Positions 8,333 through 16,077 of a DNA stretch of 64,000 bases are shown here, one piece after another. Position 1 is the stretch's first letter. Each line of letters starts with the position of its first letter. The stretch comes from Spartobacteria bacterium (GTDB taxonomy: Bacteria; Verrucomicrobiota; Verrucomicrobiia; Chthoniobacterales; UBA6821). The translations under genes and the position numbers were made by a program. The notes beneath the pieces are model-generated. The model had not been told where the DNA came from. It was given only the letters and a program-made list of their open reading frames with translations, and ran no database searches. Location: contig CANIVT010000002.1 of NCBI GenBank assembly GCA_947471565.1, positions 109,471-173,470 on the forward strand. The letters are read 5' to 3'.

Positions 8333-9760
8333 TCAGACGAATTTTCCGGGGTTCAGGATATCCTTCGGATCGACTGCTTTCTTGATCAGCGAGTGGAGTT
8401 TGCGAAGTTCCGGTGTCGTTGCCTCATTCCACCAGCGCTTCTTGGCGATGCCGATGCCATGTTCCCCGGTGATGGCTCCTCCCCAGGCAATGACCTGACG
8501 GAAGAGGGCGTCGAGCGTCGCCTCGATCTCCTTGGGGCGTTTGGTCTGCTGTTCCTTGGACACCATGATATTCACATGGATGTTGCCGTCGCCGGCATGG
8601 CCGAAGCAGGCAATCGGGAAGCCAGTCTTCTTTTGCAGTTTTTCAGCGAAAGCAATGAGGTCAACGAGTCGACCGCGCGGAATGGCGATGTCCTCGTTGA
8701 GCTTGGTAAGCCCTGTCGCCTTGAGTGAAGCCGAGAAGGCGCGACGCAGGGCCCAAATCCGTTCACGGCGGTCCGGTGAGGTGGCCAACTCGATTTCGAG
8801 AGCCTTGTTCTTGGACAGCAGGGCCTTGAGGGCCTTGCCCTCGCTCAGGACACTTGCCTTCTGACCGTCGAGTTCGACGAGCAGGTGAGCCTTCCCGGGA
8901 GGAATGAAGCTTCCCTTGACCTCTTTGTGTGCATTGCGTGCCGATTGGAGGGTGAAGTTGTCGGCCACCTCGACCGCACAGGGAAGGTAGCCGGCCTTGA
9001 AGATTGCCTGGACGGCGGTCGCCGCGTCGCGCATGGAACCGAATCCGGCTGAAAGCGTGACATGAGCGGGAGGGAGGGGCAGGAGTTTGAGGGTCGCCTC
9101 GGTGATGATGCCGAGCATTCCCTCCGATCCGACAAACATGCCGACGAGATCGAAGCCGGTCTTGTTCTTGTGGGTGCGTCCACCGACTCGGACAAGCGTG
9201 CCGTCGGCCAGTGCTACCTGCAGACCCAGGACATAGGGGCGGGTAACGCCGTATTTGAGGCAGCGGGGGCCGCCCGCATTGGTGGCAATGTTGCCACCGA
9301 TGGAGCAGTCCTTGTAGCTCTGGGGGTCGGGTGGATAGAAGAGCCCGCGCTTCTCAACCTCAGACTGGAGCACTCCGGTGATGACATGGGGCTCGACGAC
9401 GGCGACGAAATCCTCACCACTGATCTCCTGGATGCGGTTCATCCGGTGAAGGCTCATCAGGATGCCGCCCCGCAGCGGAACGCATCCCCCGACATAGCCG
9501 ACGCCGGCGCCCCGTGCGGTGACGGGAATGTTTTGTTTATCAGCGTAGGCAAGGACCGCCGAAACCTCCTTGGCGGAGCCAGGAGCTACGGCAATCTCAG
9601 GCTGTGATGCCGCGAACCATTTGTCGGTTCCCAGTTCGGCAAGACGCGCGGGATCGGTGATGACCCCGGCCTTGGTCGGGATCAGCTTGCGGAGATCCCG
9701 CTCCAAGCTGGAGCGGGAGTTTTTGGACTTGGAGAATCGAATGGAGCGGGAAGCGCTCAC
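8333..9760 (-). CDS. FAD-linked oxidase, GlcD/D-lactate dehydrogenase type
   Basis: Flavoprotein that would oxidise a 2-hydroxy acid such as glycolate or D-lactate. The 475-residue product has the FAD_binding_4 domain (about residues 30-215) with VTARGAGVGYVGGCVPLRGG, YPPDPQSYKDCSIGGNIATNAGG and LGIITEATLKLLPLP, then the FAD-oxidase C-terminal domain with CFGHAGDGNIHVNIM and GAITGEHGIGIAKKRW. These motifs and the length fit GlcD and close relatives. No glcE or glcF gene is nearby. Its start codon overlaps the fabI stop by four bases, so the two are translationally coupled, an unexpected pairing. Substrate assignment is open. Confidence 0.88.
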   Translation of the reverse strand: MSASRSIRFSKSKNSRSSLERDLRKLIPTKAGVITDPARLAELGTDKWFAASQPEIAVAPGSAKEVSAVLAYADKQNIPVTARGAGVGYVGGCVPLRGGILMSLHRMNRIQEISGEDFVAVVEPHVITGVLQSEVEKRGLFYPPDPQSYKDCSIGGNIATNAGGPRCLKYGVTRPYVLGLQVALADGTLVRVGGRTHKNKTGFDLVGMFVGSEGMLGIITEATLKLLPLPPAHVTLSAGFGSMRDAATAVQAIFKAGYLPCAVEVADNFTLQSARNAHKEVKGSFIPPGKAHLLVELDGQKASVLSEGKALKALLSKNKALEIELATSPDRRERIWALRRAFSASLKATGLTKLNEDIAIPRGRLVDLIAFAEKLQKKTGFPIACFGHAGDGNIHVNIMVSKEQQTKRPKEIEATLDALFRQVIAWGGAITGEHGIGIAKKRWWNEATTPELRKLHSLIKKAVDPKDILNPGKFV

Positions 9761-10533
9761 ATCCCCATGATCTCGTAGCCGCCGTCGACATAGATCACCT
9801 GACCGGTGATCCCGCTGCCGCCGTCGCTGGCGAGGAAGACGCCGGTGTGACCGAGTTCCTCACCGGTGCAGGTGCGGCGGAGAGGGGCGTGCTCCTCGTA
9901 GTGCTTGATCATGGTGCCGAGTCCGGAGACGCCGCGCGCAGCGAGGGTATTCATCGGTCCGGCGCTGATGCAGTTGACGCGGATCTTCTTGGTGCCGAGA
10001 TCGTAGGCGAGGTAGCGGGTGCTGGCTTCGAGGGAGGCCTTGGCGACGCCCATCACGTTGTAGTGTGGGACGACCTTCACGGAACCGTAGTAGCTCATGG
10101 CCAGAATGCTGCCGCCGTCTGTCATGAGGGGGGCTGCCTCGCGGGAGAGGCCAACCAGCGAGTAGGCGCTGATGTCATGAGCTCGCAGGTAAGCGTCGCG
10201 GCTGGTGGAGATAAAGTCTCCCTCGAGCGCTTCCTTGGGAGCGAAGGCGACCGAGTGGAGCAGAAGATCGATCTTGGAGGTCTTTTCGCGGACCTTGCCG
10301 AAGAAGGTTGCGATCTCGGCATCACTGGAAACGTCACAGGGCTGAAGGAAGGTGTCGGCACCAAACTCGGAGACGAGCTCCTCGACATTCTCCTTGAGGC
10401 GTTCACCCTGATAGTTGAAGAGGAGGGTGGCTCCTGCCTGCTTCCAAGCCTTGGCAATGTGCCATGCAATACTGCGTTTGTTGGCGACGCCGAAAACGAC
10501 GCCGACTTTACCTGCGAGGGGTCCGTTACTCAT
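9757..10533 (-). CDS. fabI: Enoyl-ACP reductase FabI (NADH)
   Basis: FabI reduces trans-2-enoyl-ACP in the last step of each fatty-acid elongation cycle and is the triclosan target class. The 258-residue product has the divergent SDR nucleotide site GVVFGVANKRSIAWHIAKAW and the catalytic pattern Tyr148, Tyr158 and Lys165 (YNVMGVAK), with the Tyr-x6-Lys spacing diagnostic of FabI. The downstream GVSGLGTMIKHYEEHAPLRR and DGGYEIMGM segments are also typical. It overlaps the following oxidase gene by four bases. The 220-bp region upstream carries a perfect 20-nt palindrome and degenerate octamer repeats. Confidence 0.96.
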   Translation of the reverse strand: MSNGPLAGKVGVVFGVANKRSIAWHIAKAWKQAGATLLFNYQGERLKENVEELVSEFGADTFLQPCDVSSDAEIATFFGKVREKTSKIDLLLHSVAFAPKEALEGDFISTSRDAYLRAHDISAYSLVGLSREAAPLMTDGGSILAMSYYGSVKVVPHYNVMGVAKASLEASTRYLAYDLGTKKIRVNCISAGPMNTLAARGVSGLGTMIKHYEEHAPLRRTCTGEELGHTGVFLASDGGSGITGQVIYVDGGYEIMGM

Positions 10534-10592
10534 CCCACTAGCAAGCCTGTTTCAGGGCCATCCTGTCACGCAAAAAGCTCGCGGGAGCGAGT

Positions 10593-10612
10593 TCGGGAGG
10601 AATTCCTCCCGA
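10593..10612. repeat. Perfect 20-nt palindrome TCGGGAGGAATTCCTCCCGA
   Basis: All 20 positions are self-complementary. The site lies 60 bases upstream of the fabI start on the coding side and could be an operator for a dimeric regulator or a small cruciform. A second, smaller inverted repeat (GCTCGCGGGAGCGAG) adjoins it at 10577-10591. Confidence 0.6.
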
Positions 10613-10648
10613 GGTTAAAATTGTTGAAGCGTCAAAATAGTTAGAAGG
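10613..10648. repeat. Degenerate GTTAAAAT/GTTGAAGC units
   Basis: Roughly 8-9 nt spaced units GTTAAAAT, GTTGAAGC, GTCAAAAT and GTTAGAAG follow the palindrome upstream of fabI. They resemble the octamer family of the array at the window end. Confidence 0.45.
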
Positions 10649-10708
10649 AACTGAGGGTACTATTGCTCGTCGTGGCTTGTCCGAGTTGAAGCTTGCCCGG
10701 GATTCACT

Positions 10709-10742
10709 TTGTAACCTTGTAACGTTTCTAACTTTTTTAACC
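10709..10742. repeat. Short octamer tract (TTGTAACC family)
   Basis: TTGTAACC, TTGTAACG and TTTCTAAC follow each other with an exact 8-nt period between xerD and fabI. The reverse complement of the first unit is GGTTACAA, the unit of the long array at 63872-64000. Confidence 0.65.
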
Positions 10743-10753
10743 CTCGATACCCA

Positions 10754-11641
10754 TCACCCCCTTGGATGGAACTTTTGGTGGACCGACTTCAGTTGGCCCC
10801 GGTCGACCTGCGTGTAGATCTGGGTCGTGGTGATGGAGGCGTGGCCCAGCATCTCCTGAATGATGCGAAGGTCGGCTCCTCCGGCAAGCAAGTGGGTCGC
10901 GAAGGAGTGGCGGAGTTGGTGGGGATGGATCGATTCCTCGATGCCGGCCCGCCTGGCATACAGCCTTACGACCTGCCAGATCCGGGCGGGGGTCAGCGCA
11001 TGACCGCGTACCGAGAGAAAGATCTCCCCGCCGGATTTGGCTGAGAGCAGCTTTGGGCGGGCATTGGTCAGGTAGAATTTCAGCGCCTCCAGAGCGGCCC
11101 GGCCCACGGGGATGAGACGGGTTTTGTTGCCCTTCCCGGTGACTCGGATGACACCGCCCTCTTCATCGAGGTTTTCGAGGCGTACCGAGCAGGCCTCCGC
11201 GATCCGCAGTCCGCAGGCGTAGAGGAGTTCCAGCAGGGCCCGGTCACGGATCTCGAGAGGTGTGTCCCCGGCGGGTGCAGCGACGAGCTTCGCCATCTCC
11301 TCCTTGGAGAGTGGTTTGGGCAGGGTATGGGGAAGCCTCGGCAGGGGGAGCTTCTCTGCGGGATCTGCAGGAACGCGGTTTCGCGCCGTCAGGAATCGGA
11401 AGAAGATCCGTAGGGCGACCGCTTCCAGCTTCACCGAGGTGGCGGAGAGCCCCCGTTTTTTTTCTGAGATCAGGAAGTCCGAAAGCAGAGAAGGGGTGAC
11501 GCTAGTCGGCGAACTGATGCCGCGGCCACAAGCCCATCCGGCAAAACGTTCGAGCGAAGAGCGTGTCGAGAGTTGGTAGTTGGTCGAGAGGCCTCTTTCC
11601 GTCGCCAAGTATAAAAGAAAGCTCTCGATCTCTCCCTCCAT
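10754..11641 (-). CDS. xerD: Tyrosine recombinase XerD
   Basis: XerC/D-type recombinases resolve chromosome dimers at dif. The 295-residue product has the SAM-like N-terminal domain (residues 1-90) and a catalytic domain with the complete set Arg146 (ACGLRIAEA), Lys170 (TGKGNKTR), His241 and Arg244 (HPHQLRHSFATHLL), His267 (LGHASITTTQIY) and nucleophile Tyr276. Its size and the VDRGQLKSVHQKFHPRG ending match XerD better than phage integrases. purC lies eight bases upstream on the same strand, suggesting co-transcription. No dif site or integrated element was recognised beside it, so a housekeeping role is favoured. Confidence 0.93.
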   Translation of the reverse strand: MEGEIESFLLYLATERGLSTNYQLSTRSSLERFAGWACGRGISSPTSVTPSLLSDFLISEKKRGLSATSVKLEAVALRIFFRFLTARNRVPADPAEKLPLPRLPHTLPKPLSKEEMAKLVAAPAGDTPLEIRDRALLELLYACGLRIAEACSVRLENLDEEGGVIRVTGKGNKTRLIPVGRAALEALKFYLTNARPKLLSAKSGGEIFLSVRGHALTPARIWQVVRLYARRAGIEESIHPHQLRHSFATHLLAGGADLRIIQEMLGHASITTTQIYTQVDRGQLKSVHQKFHPRG

Positions 11642-11649
11642 GGGGATTC

Positions 11650-12528
11650 TCAGGCTGTCGGAGAAGTCAACCGGGTCAGCGCCTCACGGTATTTCTCGGC
11701 GGTTTTGGCGACGATGTCTGCCGGTAGTTCAGGGGCGGGGGGCTGTTTGTCCCAGCCGCAATTCTCGAGCCAGTCGCGCACGAACTGCTTGTCAAAGCTC
11801 GGAGGACTACCTCCCGGCTGGTAGAGATCTGCGGGCCAGAAGCGCGAGGAGTCAGGAGTCATGCATTCGTCGATCAGGATGATTTCTCCGTCATGGATTC
11901 CGAACTCGAACTTCGTGTCGGCGATGATAATGCCGCGCGAGGCGGCGTAGGCTCGTCCCGTCCGGTAAAGCTCCAGACTCATGTCGCGGACGCGGTGGGC
12001 GACCTCGTCGCCGAGAAGGGAGCGGCACTGAGCCCAGGTGATCGCCTCGTCGTGGCCTTCCTCTGCCTTGGTGCTCGGGGTGAAGAGGTCCTCGGGCAGG
12101 CGGTCGGCCTGCTTCAGTCCGACAGGCATAGCATGGCCGCCCACGGTGCCTTCGCTTAGATATTCCTTCCAACCGGATCCTGCGATGTAGCCGCGCACCA
12201 CGCATTCAACGGGAAGGGGCTTCGCCTTCTTGGCGATCATCGAGCGCCCGCGGAGGATTTCGGCGTAGGGCTTGAGTTCGGACGGAAAGGCGGCGACCTC
12301 CGTCTCGATCATGTGGTTCGGGACGAAGTCAAGGCGGTGGAACCAGAACGTCGAGAGCCGATTCAGGACCTCCCCCTTGCCTGGGATGGCATTGGGCAGG
12401 ATGCAGTCGAAAGCCGAGATCCTGTCGGTGGCCACGAGGAGAAGGTTCTCGCCGAGGTCGAAGACCTCGCGGACCTTGCCGCTACGGAGTTTCTTGATGC
12501 TGGAAAGGTCGCAGGTCAGGAGATCCAT
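11650..12528 (-). CDS. purC: SAICAR synthetase PurC
   Basis: Catalyses the ATP-dependent joining of CAIR and aspartate in purine biosynthesis. The 292-residue product carries KLRSGKVREVFDLGENLLLVATDRISAFD near the N-terminus, the VVRGYIAGSGWKEY segment, and the late IADTKFEFG and LIDECMTPDSSRFWP motifs. The length is that of the longer, yeast-like bacterial form. The ATG is preceded on the coding strand by a pyrimidine-rich run of 7-nt TTTCAGC-type units rather than a Shine-Dalgarno sequence. xerD follows after eight bases. No other pur gene is nearby. Confidence 0.95.
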   Translation of the reverse strand: MDLLTCDLSSIKKLRSGKVREVFDLGENLLLVATDRISAFDCILPNAIPGKGEVLNRLSTFWFHRLDFVPNHMIETEVAAFPSELKPYAEILRGRSMIAKKAKPLPVECVVRGYIAGSGWKEYLSEGTVGGHAMPVGLKQADRLPEDLFTPSTKAEEGHDEAITWAQCRSLLGDEVAHRVRDMSLELYRTGRAYAASRGIIIADTKFEFGIHDGEIILIDECMTPDSSRFWPADLYQPGGSPPSFDKQFVRDWLENCGWDKQPPAPELPADIVAKTAEKYREALTRLTSPTA

Positions 12529-12530
12529 GG

Positions 12531-12572
12531 GTGAAAAGTTGAAAGCTGAAAGCTGAAAGATAAAAGCAAAAA
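12531..12572. repeat. Heptamer tract (GCTGAAA) directly before purC
   Basis: Units GTGAAAA, GTTGAAA, GCTGAAA, GCTGAAA and GATAAAA follow at an exact 7-nt period from base 12531. On the purC coding strand this is a TTTCAGC pyrimidine-rich leader ending two bases before the ATG. Confidence 0.7.
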
Positions 12573-12592
12573 GGGTGGGGTGCGCGGAACGA

Positions 12593-12629
12593 GGTTAAAA
12601 GGGTTAGAACGTTAAAAGGTTGAAGCGTT
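12593..12629. repeat. GGTTAAAA/GTTGAAGC octamer-like tract
   Basis: GGTTAAAA, GGTTAGAAC, GTTAAAAG and GTTGAAGC occur in series with 8-9 nt spacing in the 245-bp gap between purC and the ArfB-like gene. They are variants of the octamer family. Confidence 0.5.
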
Positions 12630-12660
12630 GTGACGCAGACAAACTCAAGCTGATTCGAAG

Positions 12661-12700
12661 TTTAGGGAAGCGCTTATTAAATCGCATGAAGGTCGTTGCG
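12661..12700. repeat. Dispersed repeat T, copy 1 (TTAGGGAAGCGCT...)
   Basis: A ~20-nt core TTAGGGAAGCGCTTATTAAA followed by CATGAAGGTC recurs at 29269 with one difference in the core. It is not associated with a recognisable gene or inverted repeat and may be one end of a small mobile remnant. Confidence 0.55.
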
Positions 12701-12742
12701 GTAAGAACGATGGAAACGGATCAGGGGCTCCCAAGCAGTCCC

Positions 12743-12766
12743 TTGTAACCTTTTAACGTTTCAACG
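12743..12766. repeat. Three-unit octamer tract after the ArfB-like gene
   Basis: TTGTAACC, TTTTAACG and TTTCAACG are in exact 8-nt register just downstream of the ArfB-like stop. The first unit is the reverse complement of the array unit at the window end. Confidence 0.6.
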
Positions 12767-12773
12767 TCAGTCC

Positions 12774-13133
12774 TCACTCACTCACCTTGCCGCGGCCTTT
12801 TTTGATTTCGGAACGGTGACGCTTCCCAGCGACCAGCTTCCTTTTTTCGCCCGGAGAGCGCCGCGCTTTCTGCCTTCGGGCCTTTGCTGTTGCGGCCCGC
12901 ATCTGCTGGCGACGTGCTTCCCTGCGTTCCTGCAGTTTTTCGGCAAGGCGTTCGCGGGCGAGCTTGCGATTCATGCTCTGGCTGCGTGAGTCGCTCACCG
13001 TGACGGAGAGTCCTGTCGGAAGATGGGTCAGGGTCACCGCCGTGGAGACCTTGTTGACGTGCTGGCCGCCCGGCCCCGACGAGCGCGCGAAACTTTCCCT
13101 CAAATCTTCATCGCGGAGAGGGGCATGTGCCAT
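12774..13133 (-). CDS. ArfB-like peptidyl-tRNA hydrolase (release-factor GGQ domain)
   Basis: A stand-alone RF-1 catalytic domain that would hydrolyse peptidyl-tRNA on stalled ribosomes. The 119-residue product contains [16 protein letters not shown] with GGQ at residues 22-24, then a positively charged tail rich in Lys/Arg that in ArfB occupies the empty mRNA channel. I chose the ATG at 13133 because everything upstream to 13229 translates the heptamer leader ([13 protein letters not shown]) and has no domain similarity. The gene is divergent from the epimerase-like gene. Together with tmRNA it would give the cell two rescue routes. It could also be a relative such as PrfH, though it is shorter. 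Confidence 0.85.
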   Translation of the reverse strand: MAHAPLRDEDLRESFARSSGPGGQHVNKVSTAVTLTHLPTGLSVTVSDSRSQSMNRKLARERLAEKLQERREARRQQMRAATAKARRQKARRSPGEKRKLVAGKRHRSEIKKGRGKVSE

Positions 13134-13142
13134 ATCTGGAGG

Positions 13143-13172
13143 ATGAATTATGAAGGATGAAGAATGAAGAAT
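13143..13172. repeat. Heptamer tract (ATGAAGR) before the ArfB-like gene
   Basis: ATGAATT, ATGAAGG, ATGAAGA and ATGAAGA follow with an exact 7-nt period. On the coding strand the leader is TCTTCAT-rich and pyrimidine-rich, nine bases before the chosen ATG. No Shine-Dalgarno sequence is seen. Confidence 0.7.
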
Positions 13173-13207
13173 ATTGAGTCGAACGGGATATCCCTCATCC
13201 TTTTCCC

Positions 13208-14140
13208 ATGAGCCTCTTCTTCCAAACACTCGATTCTGCCGCCGGTCCCTTAGACCAGATCACTGACGAGGAGGCCGGACTGCGTTTGGTCGTCTGCCGC
13301 ACCGGGGCCGAGCCTGTCAGTCTCGCTCGTCGCGATGCCCAAGGGAACTGGCATGGATTTCTCTGGCGCGACGGCCAGGTGGAGAAGCCGGCCGAGGGAT
13401 GGGGCAACCATGCCACGGTCATGGGGTATTTCGTTCACCGTCTCTGGAAGCAGGAGTCCGTTTACGAAGGGCATGTCATCAAGGGGGGGAACCATGGTTT
13501 TATCAGATCCTTTGCCTTTGATGCCCCGGAGGTCGACCTGGCGGCGGGATCGATCACTTATGCCGTGGCTCCTGAGCAGATCCCTGCGGAGGCTTATCCC
13601 TACCGGGTCTCCATGAAGCTGTCCTATGCTGTCGCTGCAGGCTCTCTCCGGATGACCTTTGATTTCCAGAATCAGGAGGATCACGAGGTGGCCTTGGGCT
13701 TCGGATGGCATCCCGGCTTTGCTGTTTCGTCACTGGAGAACGCCCGGTTGACCCTTCCTGCGGGAACCTATCTCCGCGAGATGGCGCCGGGGGATTTTCT
13801 GGATGGAACCGTGCAGGAAGTTCGCTTCGCCGGCGGAGAAATGCCCTTCGCCAAAAAAGACCTCCCCGGTTCCTACCTGCTGGACCTGGCTGGCGTCCCG
13901 GACCGGCGCTTCGTGCTTGAGGATCGCGAACTAGGACACCGGGTTGAGTGCGACTATGCCGAGGCCCCTTTTCTCACACTCTGGAGCAATGGCGACCCCT
14001 TCCTCTGTGTCGAGCCATGCTGGGGGCTTCCGGACAGCAATCCTCCCGTACCTTTCGGTCAAAAGAAGGGTATCCAGCGGATTTCCGCCCAGGGATCCCT
14101 GAAAGCCTCGCTGGCAATCCGTCCCTCGTTCCTTTCTTGA
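13208..14140 (+). CDS. Aldose 1-epimerase (galactose mutarotase-like)
   Basis: Probably interconverts alpha and beta anomers of an aldose. The 310-residue beta-sandwich protein has the conserved pieces of the mutarotase family: GNHGFIR with His96, FGWHPGF with His168, and LCVEPCWG with Glu269, the expected catalytic base. The N-terminus lacks the full GalM signature, so it belongs to the broader aldose-epimerase-like (YphB/LacX-like) group. It is cytoplasmic, with no signal peptide. It is transcribed divergently from the ArfB-like gene with little spacing. Substrate is not determinable. Confidence 0.85.
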   Translation: MSLFFQTLDSAAGPLDQITDEEAGLRLVVCRTGAEPVSLARRDAQGNWHGFLWRDGQVEKPAEGWGNHATVMGYFVHRLWKQESVYEGHVIKGGNHGFIRSFAFDAPEVDLAAGSITYAVAPEQIPAEAYPYRVSMKLSYAVAAGSLRMTFDFQNQEDHEVALGFGWHPGFAVSSLENARLTLPAGTYLREMAPGDFLDGTVQEVRFAGGEMPFAKKDLPGSYLLDLAGVPDRRFVLEDRELGHRVECDYAEAPFLTLWSNGDPFLCVEPCWGLPDSNPPVPFGQKKGIQRISAQGSLKASLAIRPSFLS

Positions 14141-14156
14141 TTTTGTGCGGTGAGGG

Positions 14157-15620
14157 ATGTTGCGAAGGGGGCGGACGGATGGTAAAAACAGGGCTCCCTT
14201 GAAAACCCAGAAAGATCTCTCCCCTCAACAGAAACAGGCATGGCTCAAGGCGATGAGCGCCATGGAGCTCAAGAACTACCCTTATGCCATCCAGTTGGTC
14301 CAAGGGATTCTCCAGTCGCTTCCTGATTTTCTGGACGGCCGCAAGCTCGCACGCAAGGCGGCATTCGAAAAGGCCAAGACGGCCAAGAAGAGTTTCTTTT
14401 CACTCGGTGGCATGGGTGGAGGCACCTCAAAGGCCTCCAGTCTTCTTAAGAAGGGCGATGTAGCCGGCGCCCTCGTGGCGCTCGAGGAAATCTTGGCCGA
14501 GGATCCGGGAAGCGTTCAGGCCAACAACCTGCTCCGTGAAACTGCGCTCAAATGGGATCCTCCCATGAACGAGTTGGCGTTGTATGCCTTCGAGACCATT
14601 CTGGAAGGCAACCCCAAGGACAAGGAACAGCTGAACAGATACGCCTCCTTCTGCATGGAGCGGAACGAGACCGGACAACCTCGTGACCCCGCGCGAGCCG
14701 TCGAGATTTTCGACAGGATCCTGGCGATTGCTCCCAACGATCTCGCTGCCATCAAGGGAAGCAAGGACGCCGCCGCCGCCCGTTCCGTAAGTCAGGGGGG
14801 ATGGGAGGTGGCCGACAGCTACCGTGACCTGATCAAGAACAAGGACGAGGCTGTCTCGCTCGAGCAGGCCGGACGCGTGGTCAAGAGCGAGGAGATGATC
14901 GACAACCAGATCGCGGAGTTGTCCGCCGCGGTTCAGGCTGAACCCGGTAGCATCGACAAGTCCCGCCGTGTCGCTGAACTCTACGAGCAGAAGGGGGATC
15001 TCGATCAGTCCCTGGAGTGGTATCGCTATGTGCTTGGTCTTACCGCGGGCGCGGATCCCACCATTGCCAGAAAGATCAGTGACCTGCAGCTACGGCAGAT
15101 CAACGAGGCCTACAAGGCACGTGAAGATTACCTGGCCGCAGCACCCGACGATCCGGAGGCCCCCCGTTACCGTCAGGAAATGGAGGAACTCTCCAAACAA
15201 CGGGCGGAATTCGTCCTGACCGAGGCCCGTGAACGTGTCGACCGGAACCCCACCGATCTGCTCGCCCACTTCGATCTTGCCACCGCGCTCATGGATGCCG
15301 GCCTGCATCAGGAAGCGATCGGTCACCTTCAGCGCGCGCGTAGCAATCCCTCCGTGCGACTCAAGGCGATGAGCAAGCTCGGCCAGTGCTACGTCTCGCG
15401 GAGCATGAACGATTTGGCAGCCAAGACTTTCGCCGATGCCATTGCCGAAATCCCGGCCATGGATGCGGTGAAGAAAGACCTCCTCTACAACCTGGGGGTC
15501 GTCTACGAAAACATGGAGAAGAAGACCGAGGCCCTCGACTGCTTCAAGCAGATCTATGAGGTGGACTATGGTTACCGCGATGTGGCAACGAAGGTGGAGT
15601 CTTCCTACTCGAATAACTAG
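14157..15620 (+). CDS. Tetratricopeptide-repeat protein
   Basis: A 487-residue protein built mostly of TPR-like helices, a protein-interaction scaffold with no catalytic motif. TPR-type stretches are seen at LKNYPYAIQLVQGILQSLPDFLDGRKL, KKGDVAGALVALEEILAEDPGSVQANNLL, EQKGDLDQSLEWYRYVLGL, FDLATALMDAGLHQEAIGHLQRA and NLGVVYENMEKKTEALDCFKQIYEVD. There is no signal peptide or membrane segment. The start is uncertain: ATG 14157 adds a basic leader, while TTG 14199 or the ATG for MSAMELKN are alternatives. It follows the epimerase-like gene closely and is succeeded by a repeat-filled gap. Function unknown. Confidence 0.8.
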   Translation: MLRRGRTDGKNRAPLKTQKDLSPQQKQAWLKAMSAMELKNYPYAIQLVQGILQSLPDFLDGRKLARKAAFEKAKTAKKSFFSLGGMGGGTSKASSLLKKGDVAGALVALEEILAEDPGSVQANNLLRETALKWDPPMNELALYAFETILEGNPKDKEQLNRYASFCMERNETGQPRDPARAVEIFDRILAIAPNDLAAIKGSKDAAAARSVSQGGWEVADSYRDLIKNKDEAVSLEQAGRVVKSEEMIDNQIAELSAAVQAEPGSIDKSRRVAELYEQKGDLDQSLEWYRYVLGLTAGADPTIARKISDLQLRQINEAYKAREDYLAAAPDDPEAPRYRQEMEELSKQRAEFVLTEARERVDRNPTDLLAHFDLATALMDAGLHQEAIGHLQRARSNPSVRLKAMSKLGQCYVSRSMNDLAAKTFADAIAEIPAMDAVKKDLLYNLGVVYENMEKKTEALDCFKQIYEVDYGYRDVATKVESSYSNN

Positions 15621-16077
15621 GGCTCGCGATTTGACGCTCTCGCTCCCGCGAATAGCGCCCTAGCGGGCTACGCTGTGCGTAGTCTATCCCGGCCGTTCCC
15701 ACGGCCCGGTATTGCGCTCTGGCTGCGTTGGCCTGCTGTCGCCGTAGGTTTGTCTGCCGATCGTCCCCGATCAGGCATCCTCGGATCTACTGATCCGAGG
15801 ACTTCTCAGCCTACGCCTCGAATGACTAAGCCACGTTCCCACGCGCCTTTTCTACGGCTTCCCTTGTACGCCTTGCCATAGCATCAAAATTCCTGCGCCG
15901 TTGATAAGTAGAATGTTTCTGTCGGAATCAGTAATTCCGGATTCAAAACACCTCTGCGATCTCTGCGTTTGACGGCACTTGCCTCCCGGCAAGCGGTGCC
16001 GCCCTTAGGGCTGCGGCTACACCGCAGTCTTCCGCGTCTGTGTCCACAGACTTGGTTCCGCGCGAGAAATATTCCCC
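15621..16077. repeat. 457-bp gene-free region: compound hairpin repeat and GC octamers
   Basis: No credible gene is seen. The region opens with palindromic material (GCGCCCTAGCGGGC; CGTTCCCACGG), then from 15712 a 25-nt block nearly identical to part of copy A4 (24 of 25 bases), then block B1. After 15890 come CTCTGCGA and CTCTGCGT units (15952-15970), an inverted repeat around GGCACTTGCC/GGCAAGCGGTGCC, and GTCTGTG/CACAGAC at 16036-16051. The last two lie just past the alaS stop and may help end that transcript. Confidence 0.65.
15749..15852 (+). repeat. Intergenic repeat block B, copy B1
   Basis: This ~105-bp block begins TTTGTCTGCCGATC and ends ACGCGCCTTTT, with GATCAGGCATCCTCG and ATGACTAAG inside. 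The same elements in the same order occur on the minus strand at 18822-18926. Both copies lie downstream of a gene's stop in the same relative orientation. Confidence 0.7.

Noticed and set aside
12529..12773. Possible small RNA gene between purC and the ArfB-like gene
   Set aside because: The region is explained by heptamer, octamer and T-type repeats; no stable extended fold beyond those units was seen.
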